Shown: positions 6,644 to 12,297 of the stretch, piece by piece | Layout: each line of letters opens with the position of its first letter | Position numbering within the stretch: the stretch's first letter is position 1 | Source: RGIG4140 sp045638265 | GTDB lineage: Bacteria > Pseudomonadota > Alphaproteobacteria > CAAHEQ01 > UBA3637 | DNA length: 12,297 nt | Assembly (NCBI GenBank): GCA_045638265.1 | Contig: JAZUBA010000035.1 | Location: forward strand, 1-12,297 | Direction of reading: 5' to 3' | The notes under the pieces: generated by a model | The model's input: only the letters and a program-made list of their open reading frames with translations | Database searches by the model: none | What the model was told of the DNA's origin: nothing | Position numbers and translations under genes: made by a program

Positions 6644-7219
6644 TTATTTTTTTAAGCATTCTGATAACTTTGCATACGTTCCTTTAATCACATTTGTCGT
6701 GAATTGATCTGTCATCCGAAAATTAGCATCCTCACTTAAACCCGACATTTGACGACATGACGTTCTGTATTTGACAAATTGATTTCCGGTTTGTGTCAAA
6801 GCAACCATTTGTGTCTGCAGTCCGATTTTTTCATCAATAACCGCCATACCGGCATAACCTTTAAACACATCAGAACCTACGCTTTTACTAAATTGTCCAT
6901 TAGGGACAAATCCATCAAAATAAGCCAATTCATCAACAACATCCGAGTCGTTAATACTTGTTTTTTGACGATTATATACATAAACAATCACTTCACAATA
7001 CGCATTTTGGTATTTCAATGAATATCCCCAACCCTCACCGTCTTTCAGAATTTCATAGTTTGTCAATTGAGTATAATCACTAATAAACTGCATATTTTGA
7101 GGAATATCCTTATCCAAATGCAATCGAGACGGTAGTTGTTTCAAACAATCTTCTTGTATTTCAGCATGTGCTGAAACAGATAACAGACACAAGAACAAAA
7201 CTTTTAATAAATGCAACAT
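6644..7219 (-). CDS. Secreted four-cysteine protein (paralog 2 of a tandem pair)
   Basis: Unrecognised 191-residue protein. An N-terminal signal peptide (residues 1-19, cleavage likely after AHA) sends it to the periplasm; it lacks a lipobox. The mature part has four cysteines, Cys25, Cys75, Cys155 and Cys188, enough for two disulphides. It is a diverged paralog of the next upstream gene (7221-7787): shared features are CxxxLP at the mature N-terminus, YSxxYxxxxC, a VxxRTxC segment and a final C near the end, with close Cys spacing (50/80/33 against 49/74/33). Its ATG lies 1 bp after the stop of that gene and has only a weak ribosome binding site, so translational coupling is likely. The partner or substrate is unknown; position next to secG suggests only shared expression. 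Confidence 0.85.
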   Translation of the reverse strand: MLHLLKVLFLCLLSVSAHAEIQEDCLKQLPSRLHLDKDIPQNMQFISDYTQLTNYEILKDGEGWGYSLKYQNAYCEVIVYVYNRQKTSINDSDVVDELAYFDGFVPNGQFSKSVGSDVFKGYAGMAVIDEKIGLQTQMVALTQTGNQFVKYRTSCRQMSGLSEDANFRMTDQFTTNVIKGTYAKLSECLKK

Positions 7220-7220
7220 T

Positions 7221-7787
7221 TTACTGACAATCTTTTAATATCGGCAATATAGCTTTTCCTACCGCACCAGACATTTTAACAACATTGTTTTCGTTTTCAT
7301 CCTTACTTAATGACAACGAAGGATAACAGGTTGTTCTGATTTGAACAATATGCGAATCTGTTCCCGTCATCATTAAAGCATCTATTTGATCCGATTGCGT
7401 GCCCAAATTATAATAAAAACGCTTTTTATCAAATTTTTTACTATCCTGATATGTGATTTGAAAATATGTCTTTGCTTTAATAAGACGCTTAATTTTATTA
7501 TTAGACATACGGCCAACCGTTTGAGGTTCCACAGAAACTTTTACTTGGCACATATCACTGCGATAAATTTGCGAATACACATTTTTTCCGTCAGCCGTTT
7601 CATTTTGATAAAAAGCATGCGGTTGAGAACTTTTTAACAGATTAAGTGTCGGATTTTGTTTATCCGTTACAATCAATTCAGGCAATGCTCTCTGACAGGA
7701 AGATACTTGAGTTTGTGCCTGAACCGACCCAACCAATCCACCTATAAAAATAAACGCACAACCGTACAAAAACATTCTCAACCGCAT
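7221..7787 (-). CDS. Secreted four-cysteine protein (paralog 1 of a tandem pair)
   Basis: Unrecognised 188-residue protein with a signal peptide (residues 1-24, cleavage likely after VQA), so periplasmic or exported. Cysteines at 31, 80, 154 and 187 line up with those of the following gene and probably form two disulphides. The mature domain has a conserved-looking YSQIYRSDMCQVKVSVEP segment, a basic middle (KIKRLIKAK), and VQIRTTCYPSLSLSKDE. The start at 7787 follows AAAGGA, 22 bp after tpiA, so it is likely cotranscribed with tpiA and with the paralog 1 bp downstream. The pair interrupts the tpiA-secG linkage usual in alphaproteobacteria. The function is unknown; an envelope or periplasmic binding role is only inferred. 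Confidence 0.85.
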   Translation of the reverse strand: MRLRMFLYGCAFIFIGGLVGSVQAQTQVSSCQRALPELIVTDKQNPTLNLLKSSQPHAFYQNETADGKNVYSQIYRSDMCQVKVSVEPQTVGRMSNNKIKRLIKAKTYFQITYQDSKKFDKKRFYYNLGTQSDQIDALMMTGTDSHIVQIRTTCYPSLSLSKDENENNVVKMSGAVGKAILPILKDCQ

Positions 7788-7809
7788 TTTTTATCCTTTC
7801 CGATTTATT

Positions 7810-8565
7810 TTATAATTGTGTTGAAGCAATACCCCAAAAATCATCAACTTTCAAACTGGCACCACCGATTAATGCCCCGTCAACATTATCAACAGCTAAT
7901 AATTCTTTGGCATTAGACGGTTTAACGGAACCACCATATAAAACACGCATTTTGTCAGCCACTTTTTCACCTAATAAAGCAGTCAATTCTTGACGAATTG
8001 CAGCATGAACTTCTGCAACATCTGCCGTTGTCGGTGTTTTACCCGTACCAATAGCCCAAACCGGTTCATATGCAATAACACAATTTTCAGCCGTTGCATT
8101 TAATGGAACAGATCCTTTAATTTGACGGGCAACAACATTTAATGCTTCTCCTGCTTCACGTTCAGCTTCTGTTTCACCGATGCAAACAACAGCAACCAAT
8201 CCGGCCTCAATAGCATTTTTGGCTTTTTGACAAACAACCGCATCTGTTTCATGGTGCATTGTTCTACGTTCAGAGTGACCAACAATAGCATGCGTTGCAC
8301 CTAAATCTTTTACCATTTCTGCCGAAACATCACCTGTAAAAGCCCCGCTTGTTTTAGGTGTTTCAGCAACATCTTGAGAACCGATAAAAACATTTTCATG
8401 TGGCAAATCGGTAATCAACCCAACCAAACTCATTGGGGGACAAATTAAAACATCAAACGGCAATTCTTGTCCGGCACATTTATCAAATACAGCCTGAGCC
8501 AATTCAAGACCGGCTGATTTCAATTCATTCATTTTCCAATTTCCTGCAATTAATTTACGACGCAT
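7810..8565 (-). CDS. tpiA: Triose-phosphate isomerase
   Basis: TpiA interconverts dihydroxyacetone phosphate and glyceraldehyde 3-phosphate. The 251 residues show all active-site elements: Asn9 and Lys11 in AGNWKMN, catalytic His97 in AIVGHSERR, catalytic base Glu167 in AYEPVWAIGTGKT with flexible loop 6 (168-177), and phosphate-binding YGGSV and IGGASL near the C-terminus. I chose the ATG at 8565 because AAGGAG lies 6 nt upstream; an ATG at 8580 would add MKEKK and overlap that site. It is the first gene of the tpiA to eno cluster. The 89 bp before the plus-strand promoter must hold its promoter; TTGAAA-N17-TAATCA and TTGTGC-N17-TAACGT are both weak candidates. Confidence 0.97.
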   Translation of the reverse strand: MRRKLIAGNWKMNELKSAGLELAQAVFDKCAGQELPFDVLICPPMSLVGLITDLPHENVFIGSQDVAETPKTSGAFTGDVSAEMVKDLGATHAIVGHSERRTMHHETDAVVCQKAKNAIEAGLVAVVCIGETEAEREAGEALNVVARQIKGSVPLNATAENCVIAYEPVWAIGTGKTPTTADVAEVHAAIRQELTALLGEKVADKMRVLYGGSVKPSNAKELLAVDNVDGALIGGASLKVDDFWGIASTQL

Positions 8566-8653
8566 TTTCTTCTCCTTCATTTATGTAAATACGTTATCCG
8601 TTTATATTGATTAGCACAAAATAAAAATGTTTTCAAGCACGGATTACGTTTGC

Positions 8654-8682
8654 TTGACAAAAAAATGCTTTCAAGTTATAAT
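8654..8682 (+). promoter_or_regulatory. Full consensus sigma-70 promoter of the plus-strand pair
   Basis: TTGACA (8654-8659) and TATAAT (8677-8682) are separated by exactly 17 bp, a perfect match to the consensus. Transcription should begin near 8689, so the next gene cannot start at the in-frame TTG at 8650. A 7-bp inverted repeat (TTGACAA 8654-8660, TTGTCAA 8693-8699) brackets the promoter and could be an operator, though it is short. Confidence 0.85.
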
Positions 8683-8715
8683 TTAAAAAATCTTGTCAAA
8701 AAGGAGGGTTTTGAA

Positions 8716-9597
8716 ATGGAGCAAAACAATGTTGCAACAATTATCCACTCGGCTTATCCGGATTTACCGGTATGTGATGTTTTCAGAGCCATTAAAAATC
8801 AGGATATTGTTCAATCAGCTTTTAAACTAGCTTTGAAAAACACTTATACCCATGACAAAATCAGAACACTCTGTGGTTTTAATTTGTTAACGGCAGATGT
8901 GAATTTTGATGCCTCTAAAATCAATCCTTTTTATAAAATCAAACCACATCCGACAGATGATGAATATCATACATTTATTGATATTAATATTTCAGCAAAA
9001 GATTATGCTTTTGCAAGTGAAGTATTATCACACATTCAACCACATGAAGTTTTGCCACATAAAATAACATCTGTTTTTAATCCGCAATTAAGTGCAAAAA
9101 AAATTAGAAAAGATATATTTCAGGATATATCAGCATTACCGTTTGAATCAAAAGAAAAAAACCGCATTCAAAAACAAGGGTTGGATTCGTTTTTAACACA
9201 AATGATTCGTTTAACCAGTGCGCAAGAAACTTTTGATTCTGTTTTTCGGGACAAAATTTCGGGATATTTTCATTTGCATCAACCTTATCGTTTTAAAGGA
9301 ACCGATTCACAAACTATTTTAGAAATTTGTCTGAAAAATAATTTACCATTAACAGCCATATCTGTTATTAATGAATTAAACGCAAATCAAAAACTGATTG
9401 ATTCAATTCGTTTACCATCTATACAAACACTGTTTCAAAATGAAATGTCTAAACAAAATACTTCTTCACATAAACAGTCTTGTGTCAAGCAGGTAATGAA
9501 TCATCTTGAAAAAATATTACCGTCTGATATATATTTAAAAGATGTCACTCAAAAAAAGACGCCTTGGCACTGGCAAAATGATTTTCAATTAAGTTAA
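8716..9597 (+). CDS. Unrecognised cytoplasmic protein, first gene of a secreted-protein operon
   Basis: I do not recognise this 293-residue protein. It has no signal peptide and no membrane segment, and composition suggests a mixed soluble fold with a helical C-terminal half (KSCVKQVMNHLEKILPSD) and a HWQND end. An early segment, VFRAIKNQDIVQSAFKLAL, looks helical. The ATG at 8716 follows AAGGAGG (8701-8707), the best ribosome binding site in the window; together with the consensus promoter this predicts strong expression. An extended start at the TTG at 8650 is ruled out by the promoter position. The KY-type transglutaminase-like gene follows after 16 bp, so the two are probably cotranscribed, but the sequence does not show a shared function. 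Confidence 0.8.
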   Translation: MEQNNVATIIHSAYPDLPVCDVFRAIKNQDIVQSAFKLALKNTYTHDKIRTLCGFNLLTADVNFDASKINPFYKIKPHPTDDEYHTFIDINISAKDYAFASEVLSHIQPHEVLPHKITSVFNPQLSAKKIRKDIFQDISALPFESKEKNRIQKQGLDSFLTQMIRLTSAQETFDSVFRDKISGYFHLHQPYRFKGTDSQTILEICLKNNLPLTAISVINELNANQKLIDSIRLPSIQTLFQNEMSKQNTSSHKQSCVKQVMNHLEKILPSDIYLKDVTQKKTPWHWQNDFQLS

Positions 9598-9613
9598 TCT
9601 GAAAGGATGTATT

Positions 9614-10420
9614 ATGCGTTTAAGTCGTTTATTTACGATTATTATTGCAATGGTTCTGTTTTTCTCTGTTCCCGTATATGCTTTTACAAATAACCAACTG
9701 GAATCGTATGCGAAACGGCTTCCGCTATCACAATCCCAAACACCGGAAATGATTGTTCAAAATCTGATTAAACCAGAATATTCAGATATGGAAAAAGCTC
9801 GAATATTAGCATATTTTGTTGCTTATCAAATGCAAAAAAACGGTTATGCCGAAAAGATTATCAAAGAAGCAACTGAAAAACAACGCCCAGCAAGTTTTCC
9901 ATCCAGTCCAAACATTCTCCAAACACGAATCGGCACCTCATTTGATTATGCCGAACTCTACAATCAACTTTGCTCAATTGCCGGATTAGAAGCTGTTATT
10001 ATTGACGGATATTCCGGTAAAAATGTTCAAGCACCTAATCGGAATAATCTCAAATTACAAACCGTTAAACATGCTTTACATCAAACAGGCATTCTTCCGA
10101 ATTTTGATATGCAACGTTATGAATCGGCATGGAATGCTGTACGTATTAAAGACAGATGGATTTTAGTAGATACCTATTGGTTATATAAAGAAGACAAAGC
10201 CACTCTTGGCAAAGATATTCAAACAGACAAAGAAATGGAAAGATTTTTAGCGAAGCGAGAACAAAAACAACCGACATTAAATGAATTAACAAAAGGAAAA
10301 ACTATCAATAACGATTATTTTGATGCTAAACCTCGCACATTTGTCAAAACACATTTTCCTTTTGACAGTCAATGGCAATTATTACCTACCCCCATTACAT
10401 TAACATCATTTTTAAAGTGA
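9614..10420 (+). CDS. Secreted KY-type transglutaminase-like protein, probably catalytically dead
   Basis: The 268-residue protein has a signal peptide (1-23, cut after VYA), so it is periplasmic or exported. The rest follows the kyphoscoliosis (KY)/transglutaminase-like superfamily: the leading helix DMEKARILAYFVA (58-70), the nucleophile region GTSFDYAELYNQLC (107-120) with AGLEAVIIDGYSG, the His region SAWNAV (171-176), the Asp region WILVDTYW (182-189), and the family's C-terminal THFPFDSQWQLLPTPITL (246-263). In active members the nucleophile motif is GxCxxYA and the His motif HAWN. Here Ser109 replaces Cys and Ser171 replaces His, while Asp186 remains. It is therefore probably a pseudoenzyme or binding protein. 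The start follows GAAAGGATG, 16 bp after the upstream gene, and a strong terminator follows. Family placement is confident; the role is not known. Confidence 0.85.
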   Translation: MRLSRLFTIIIAMVLFFSVPVYAFTNNQLESYAKRLPLSQSQTPEMIVQNLIKPEYSDMEKARILAYFVAYQMQKNGYAEKIIKEATEKQRPASFPSSPNILQTRIGTSFDYAELYNQLCSIAGLEAVIIDGYSGKNVQAPNRNNLKLQTVKHALHQTGILPNFDMQRYESAWNAVRIKDRWILVDTYWLYKEDKATLGKDIQTDKEMERFLAKREQKQPTLNELTKGKTINNDYFDAKPRTFVKTHFPFDSQWQLLPTPITLTSFLK

Positions 10421-10447
10421 TAAAAACTTGTTGTTTAATATACACTT

Positions 10448-10478
10448 AAAAAAGCATACAATCCTGTATGCTTTTTTT
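10448..10478. terminator. Bidirectional intrinsic terminator between convergent genes
   Basis: A 13-bp stem (AAAAAAGCATACA / TGTATGCTTTTTT) with the 4-nt loop ATCC ends in T-runs on both strands. It stops the plus-strand pair, and from the other side it is the first clear terminator for the pilin-like gene at 10749-11900. Confidence 0.9.
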
Positions 10479-10483
10479 AAGAT

Positions 10484-10738
10484 ATAGCTCGTTTTTTTTA
10501 CCGATTTAGCTTTCTTTTCTTTCGGTTCTTTCAATATTTCCGCTGTTACTACTTCAACTGCTTTTGTTTCAGAAACATTTTCTTCTTTCGTAGTTAATTC
10601 TGTTGTTTTTAATACTTTCTAAAACGTCTGTTACGTTTCTGTTTTTTCTACAACTTATTTTTAACGTTGTTCATTAGCTAAGGCGCTATTTTGAAGATGC
10701 ATATAATAGTCTACATATTGCATACACATTTGAGCTAT
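10484..10738 (-). pseudogene. Decayed coding remnant (Lys/Glu-rich C-terminal part)
   Basis: One minus-strand frame reads as protein-like sequence across the gap: NNVIIAQMCMQYVDYYM then HLQNSALANEQR, followed by four stops at 10661-10663, 10655-10657, 10631-10633 and 10619-10621, then a further open Glu/Lys-rich stretch with KVLKTTELTTKEENVSE and EILKEPKEKKAKSVKKT. The later part has no stop before running through the terminator, so the original end is also lost. Three of the stops are TAA, one base from Lys AAA or Glu GAA, as in point-mutation decay. The 5' end is missing and the pilin-like gene, in another frame, abuts it. I cannot name the parent; the Ala/Lys-rich tail only loosely recalls phasin-type proteins. 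The plus strand here has no gene. Confidence 0.55.
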
Positions 10739-10748
10739 AATAACGTTG

Positions 10749-11900
10749 TTACTGACAAACTGCAAAAAGTGAATAATCCCAAGAATAAAGATGATAATGC
10801 GGCATATTACGATTAATTTTATAAACATTTCCACCAGTTAGACCTACACCATACGCCTCACACGCATTATGATTTGATGTCCAAATCCATGGATAACCAT
10901 AATCAGGCCAGATTTGATCTTTTATTGCTATTTCAAGCTCTGTTTTTTCATGAGCACCTGTAGCACCATTCCAATCACCGCCACCATGTTCTCTCATAAA
11001 AGCATTCATATCCATTAAATTTGCCCCTATTGCTTTGCATGCTGCATCAGCATCCCACCAAGATATTTTTGTATTTGATATGTAATAAACACTCCCATTG
11101 ATCACATGACGTGTAAAATCGGGTTTTACACAAACACCGGTTTCACCATTGGGAAAACGAGCAGAACAACTTGTGTTAGGACTAGAACAATATTCTTTTG
11201 CTCCTCGGCATGGATTGTTATCATCACACCCCCGCTTAACACATTCACCCCATTGACATAAACCATCATGCATACCATCAAGAGAACAAACTTTACTTTG
11301 ATAAGCAGATAAATTACATTTTTTATTTTGACATTTCCCACATCCTTCGTCTGCACAATCTTCATCAGTTGTACACTCCTCTCCGTCATAGGTATGAACA
11401 GGTATTCCCATGTCATAACACATACCATCTTCACAATAAACATTACCAGGTATTTGTGAGTTATCAAAATAAAACGTCATTATATTGTTTGTATCGCAAA
11501 TTGGATTATCTCCCATTTCATTACCATTAATATCAATATATTGAGTTTGCCCTTTCATATCTTCAAAAATCATTTCACATACTGGTTTTGATATTGAATT
11601 TGCTTCCGAACCGACATCCAACGCTATTAAATTATCTTCTGTATACATGGGTTCTCCAAAGGGATAAATTGTGTTTACGCTTTGCCATTCAGCAAGAGAT
11701 AAATTATGATTTTGAGAAGCTTGAATTACTAAATCAACCGCTCGAAGATTAATATCATTTGTTGTCGTATTCGCACGATATTTGTTCATCGCATACGTAT
11801 AGCCTTGAATACTGCCAATAGATAATACACCAATAACGGCTAAAACGCTTAACATTTCTACCATCGAACGACCAGATTGTGATAATTGCTTTGTTTTCAT
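10749..11900 (-). CDS. Pilin-like protein with Cys-rich middle and C-type-lectin-like C-terminus
   Basis: The 383-residue protein begins MKTKQLSQSG then RSMVEMLSVLAVIGVLSIGS: prepilin peptidase should cut after Gly10, leaving Glu15 at +5. Residues about 30-105 resemble a pilin stalk. Residues 108-257 hold 17 cysteines in closely spaced groups (for example CTTDEDCADEGCGKCQNKKC, 176-195), like small disulphide-rich modules. Residues about 270-383 resemble a C-type-lectin fold: VYYISNTKISWWDADAACKA, GANLMDMNAF, WIWTSNHN and a final FAVC, with Cys288 and Cys382 the likely outer disulphide. I chose the ATG at 11900, preceded by AAAAGGAG at 7 nt and 38 bp from the -10, matching gene 1; an ATG at 11927 lies next to the likely transcript start. 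It is probably a surface adhesin or minor pilin tip; the ligand is unknown. Confidence 0.85.
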   Translation of the reverse strand: MKTKQLSQSGRSMVEMLSVLAVIGVLSIGSIQGYTYAMNKYRANTTTNDINLRAVDLVIQASQNHNLSLAEWQSVNTIYPFGEPMYTEDNLIALDVGSEANSISKPVCEMIFEDMKGQTQYIDINGNEMGDNPICDTNNIMTFYFDNSQIPGNVYCEDGMCYDMGIPVHTYDGEECTTDEDCADEGCGKCQNKKCNLSAYQSKVCSLDGMHDGLCQWGECVKRGCDDNNPCRGAKEYCSSPNTSCSARFPNGETGVCVKPDFTRHVINGSVYYISNTKISWWDADAACKAIGANLMDMNAFMREHGGGDWNGATGAHEKTELEIAIKDQIWPDYGYPWIWTSNHNACEAYGVGLTGGNVYKINRNMPHYHLYSWDYSLFAVCQ

Positions 11901-11937
11901 TACAACACTCCTTTTATAATAAAGCATTCATTCCTTT

Positions 11938-11966
11938 ATTATAAAAAAACGTACGTTTATGTGCAA
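11938..11966 (-). promoter_or_regulatory. Sigma-70 promoter of the lectin-type pilin-like gene, inside repeat unit B
   Basis: TTGCAC (11961-11966) and a perfect TATAAT (11938-11943) are 17 bp apart on the minus strand. Geometry copies the promoter at 378-406: the -35 is the inner half of the end site, the -10 its altered outer half, and the distance from -10 to ATG is 38 bp against 39 bp. Confidence 0.72.
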
Positions 11967-12096
11967 CGATTTCGCGTATAAGGGATAAAACCGAAGAAAC
12001 CAAGGAAATATTATAAATAAGCCAACGATTACAAATCACAAAAAATAAAAAAAATGCAAATATATAAAAAAAAGTGTTGCAATTAAACGTACCTTT
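11938..12096. repeat. Inverted-repeat-bounded unit B
   Basis: Arms at 11947-11967 and 12076-12096 are inverted and match at 18 of 21 positions, with 108 bp between. Centres are CGTACG (11950-11955) and CGTACC (12088-12093), 138 bp apart. Both outer half-sites are degenerate; the left one forms the promoter -10. The interior begins with gattt and ends with an A-tract and gt, as in unit A, and shares a 43-nt stretch (12053-12095) with A at all but one position. Confidence 0.8.
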
Positions 12097-12139
12097 AAAC
12101 CCATCTTTATTAGACAAAAATTTGCCAAAATATTAAAAT

Positions 12140-12297
12140 CGTTGCATATTAACGTGCCTTTATTTGCAACGATTTTGGATGTATAGGGAGAATTAAGCCA
12201 TTTTAAGCCAAGCATTGCAAATCTGCTAACTAACATAAATTAAAAAAAATGGCATAAATTGAAAAAAAGTGTTGCAAATAAAGGGACGTTAATATGC
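12140..12297. repeat. Inverted-repeat-bounded unit C (reaches the window edge)
   Basis: Arms at 12144-12170 and 12271-12297 are inverted and match at 26 of 27 positions, with 100 bp between. The left site (12140-12171) is a 32-bp near-palindrome with both half-sites intact (CGTTGCA ... TGCAACG), and the right one is cut by the window end. Centres CGTGCC and GGGACG are 130 bp apart in opposite orientation, with one mismatch. No -10 hexamer or gene is attached, so this may be the least altered copy. The 32 bp separating it from unit B look featureless. Confidence 0.78.

Noticed and set aside
8650..8715. TTG start at 8650 for the gene at 8716-9597
   Set aside because: It lies upstream of the consensus promoter's transcript start; the ATG at 8716 has an AAGGAGG site.
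10749..11100. Lectin-like C-terminus as a diversity-generating retroelement target
   Set aside because: C-type-lectin folds are typical targets, but no reverse transcriptase, template repeat or second copy of the 3' region is visible in the window.
11914..12236. Minus-strand reading frames of 66-67 codons upstream of the lectin-type gene
   Set aside because: They lie over repeat units B and C and the promoter, are low-complexity Phe/Leu/Ile-rich, and lack ribosome binding sites.

Overview
The window looks like AT-rich chromosomal DNA from an uncultured, probably host-associated alphaproteobacterium. KdsA makes the KDO of LPS, so the cell is Gram-negative. The grouping of tpiA, secG, kdsA and eno is a variant of the alphaproteobacterial tpiA-secG-pyrG-kdsA-eno cluster. 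From memory, prepilin-like starts of the GRSMVEMLxVLAVIGVL type, seen at both ends, occur in gut alphaproteobacterial metagenome bins. No rRNA, tRNA, transposase, CRISPR array or phage gene was seen.

Layout. (1) 1-549: the 5' end of a type IV pilin-like gene (minus) with its promoter inside an inverted-repeat unit (unit A). (2) 585-2579: the rpsB-tsf operon (minus) with promoter, a folded leader that may bind S2, and a strong terminator; pyrH and frr, often next in alphaproteobacteria, are absent. (3) 2829-3993: a single gene for an unrecognised protein with an acidic, repeated N-terminus and a basic helical C-terminus. (4) 4027-8565: a minus-strand cluster tpiA, two paralogous secreted four-cysteine proteins, secG, kdsA, eno; pyrG is missing and the two secreted-protein genes sit between tpiA and secG. 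(5) 8654-10478: a plus-strand pair behind a full consensus sigma-70 promoter: an unknown cytoplasmic protein and a secreted KY-type transglutaminase-like protein whose catalytic Cys and His are both Ser. (6) 10484-10738: a decayed coding remnant. (7) 10749-11900: a second pilin-like gene encoding a prepilin helix, a Cys-rich middle and a C-type-lectin-like end. (8) 11938-12297: two more copies (B and C) of the inverted-repeat unit.

The main unexplained signal is the three-copy repeat. Each copy is about 150-170 bp, bounded by inverted 20-27 bp arms. Each end is a near-palindromic site of about 32 bp (GTTGCA..TGCAAC around a 6-bp centre related to GGTACG). At both pilin-like genes the gene-proximal site also forms the promoter: its inner half gives the -35 (TTGCAA or TTGCAC), and 17 bp on, its altered outer half gives the -10 (TACAAT or TATAAT). 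The unit may be an operator pair, a recombinase-type site pair or a MITE-like promoter carrier; this sequence alone cannot decide.
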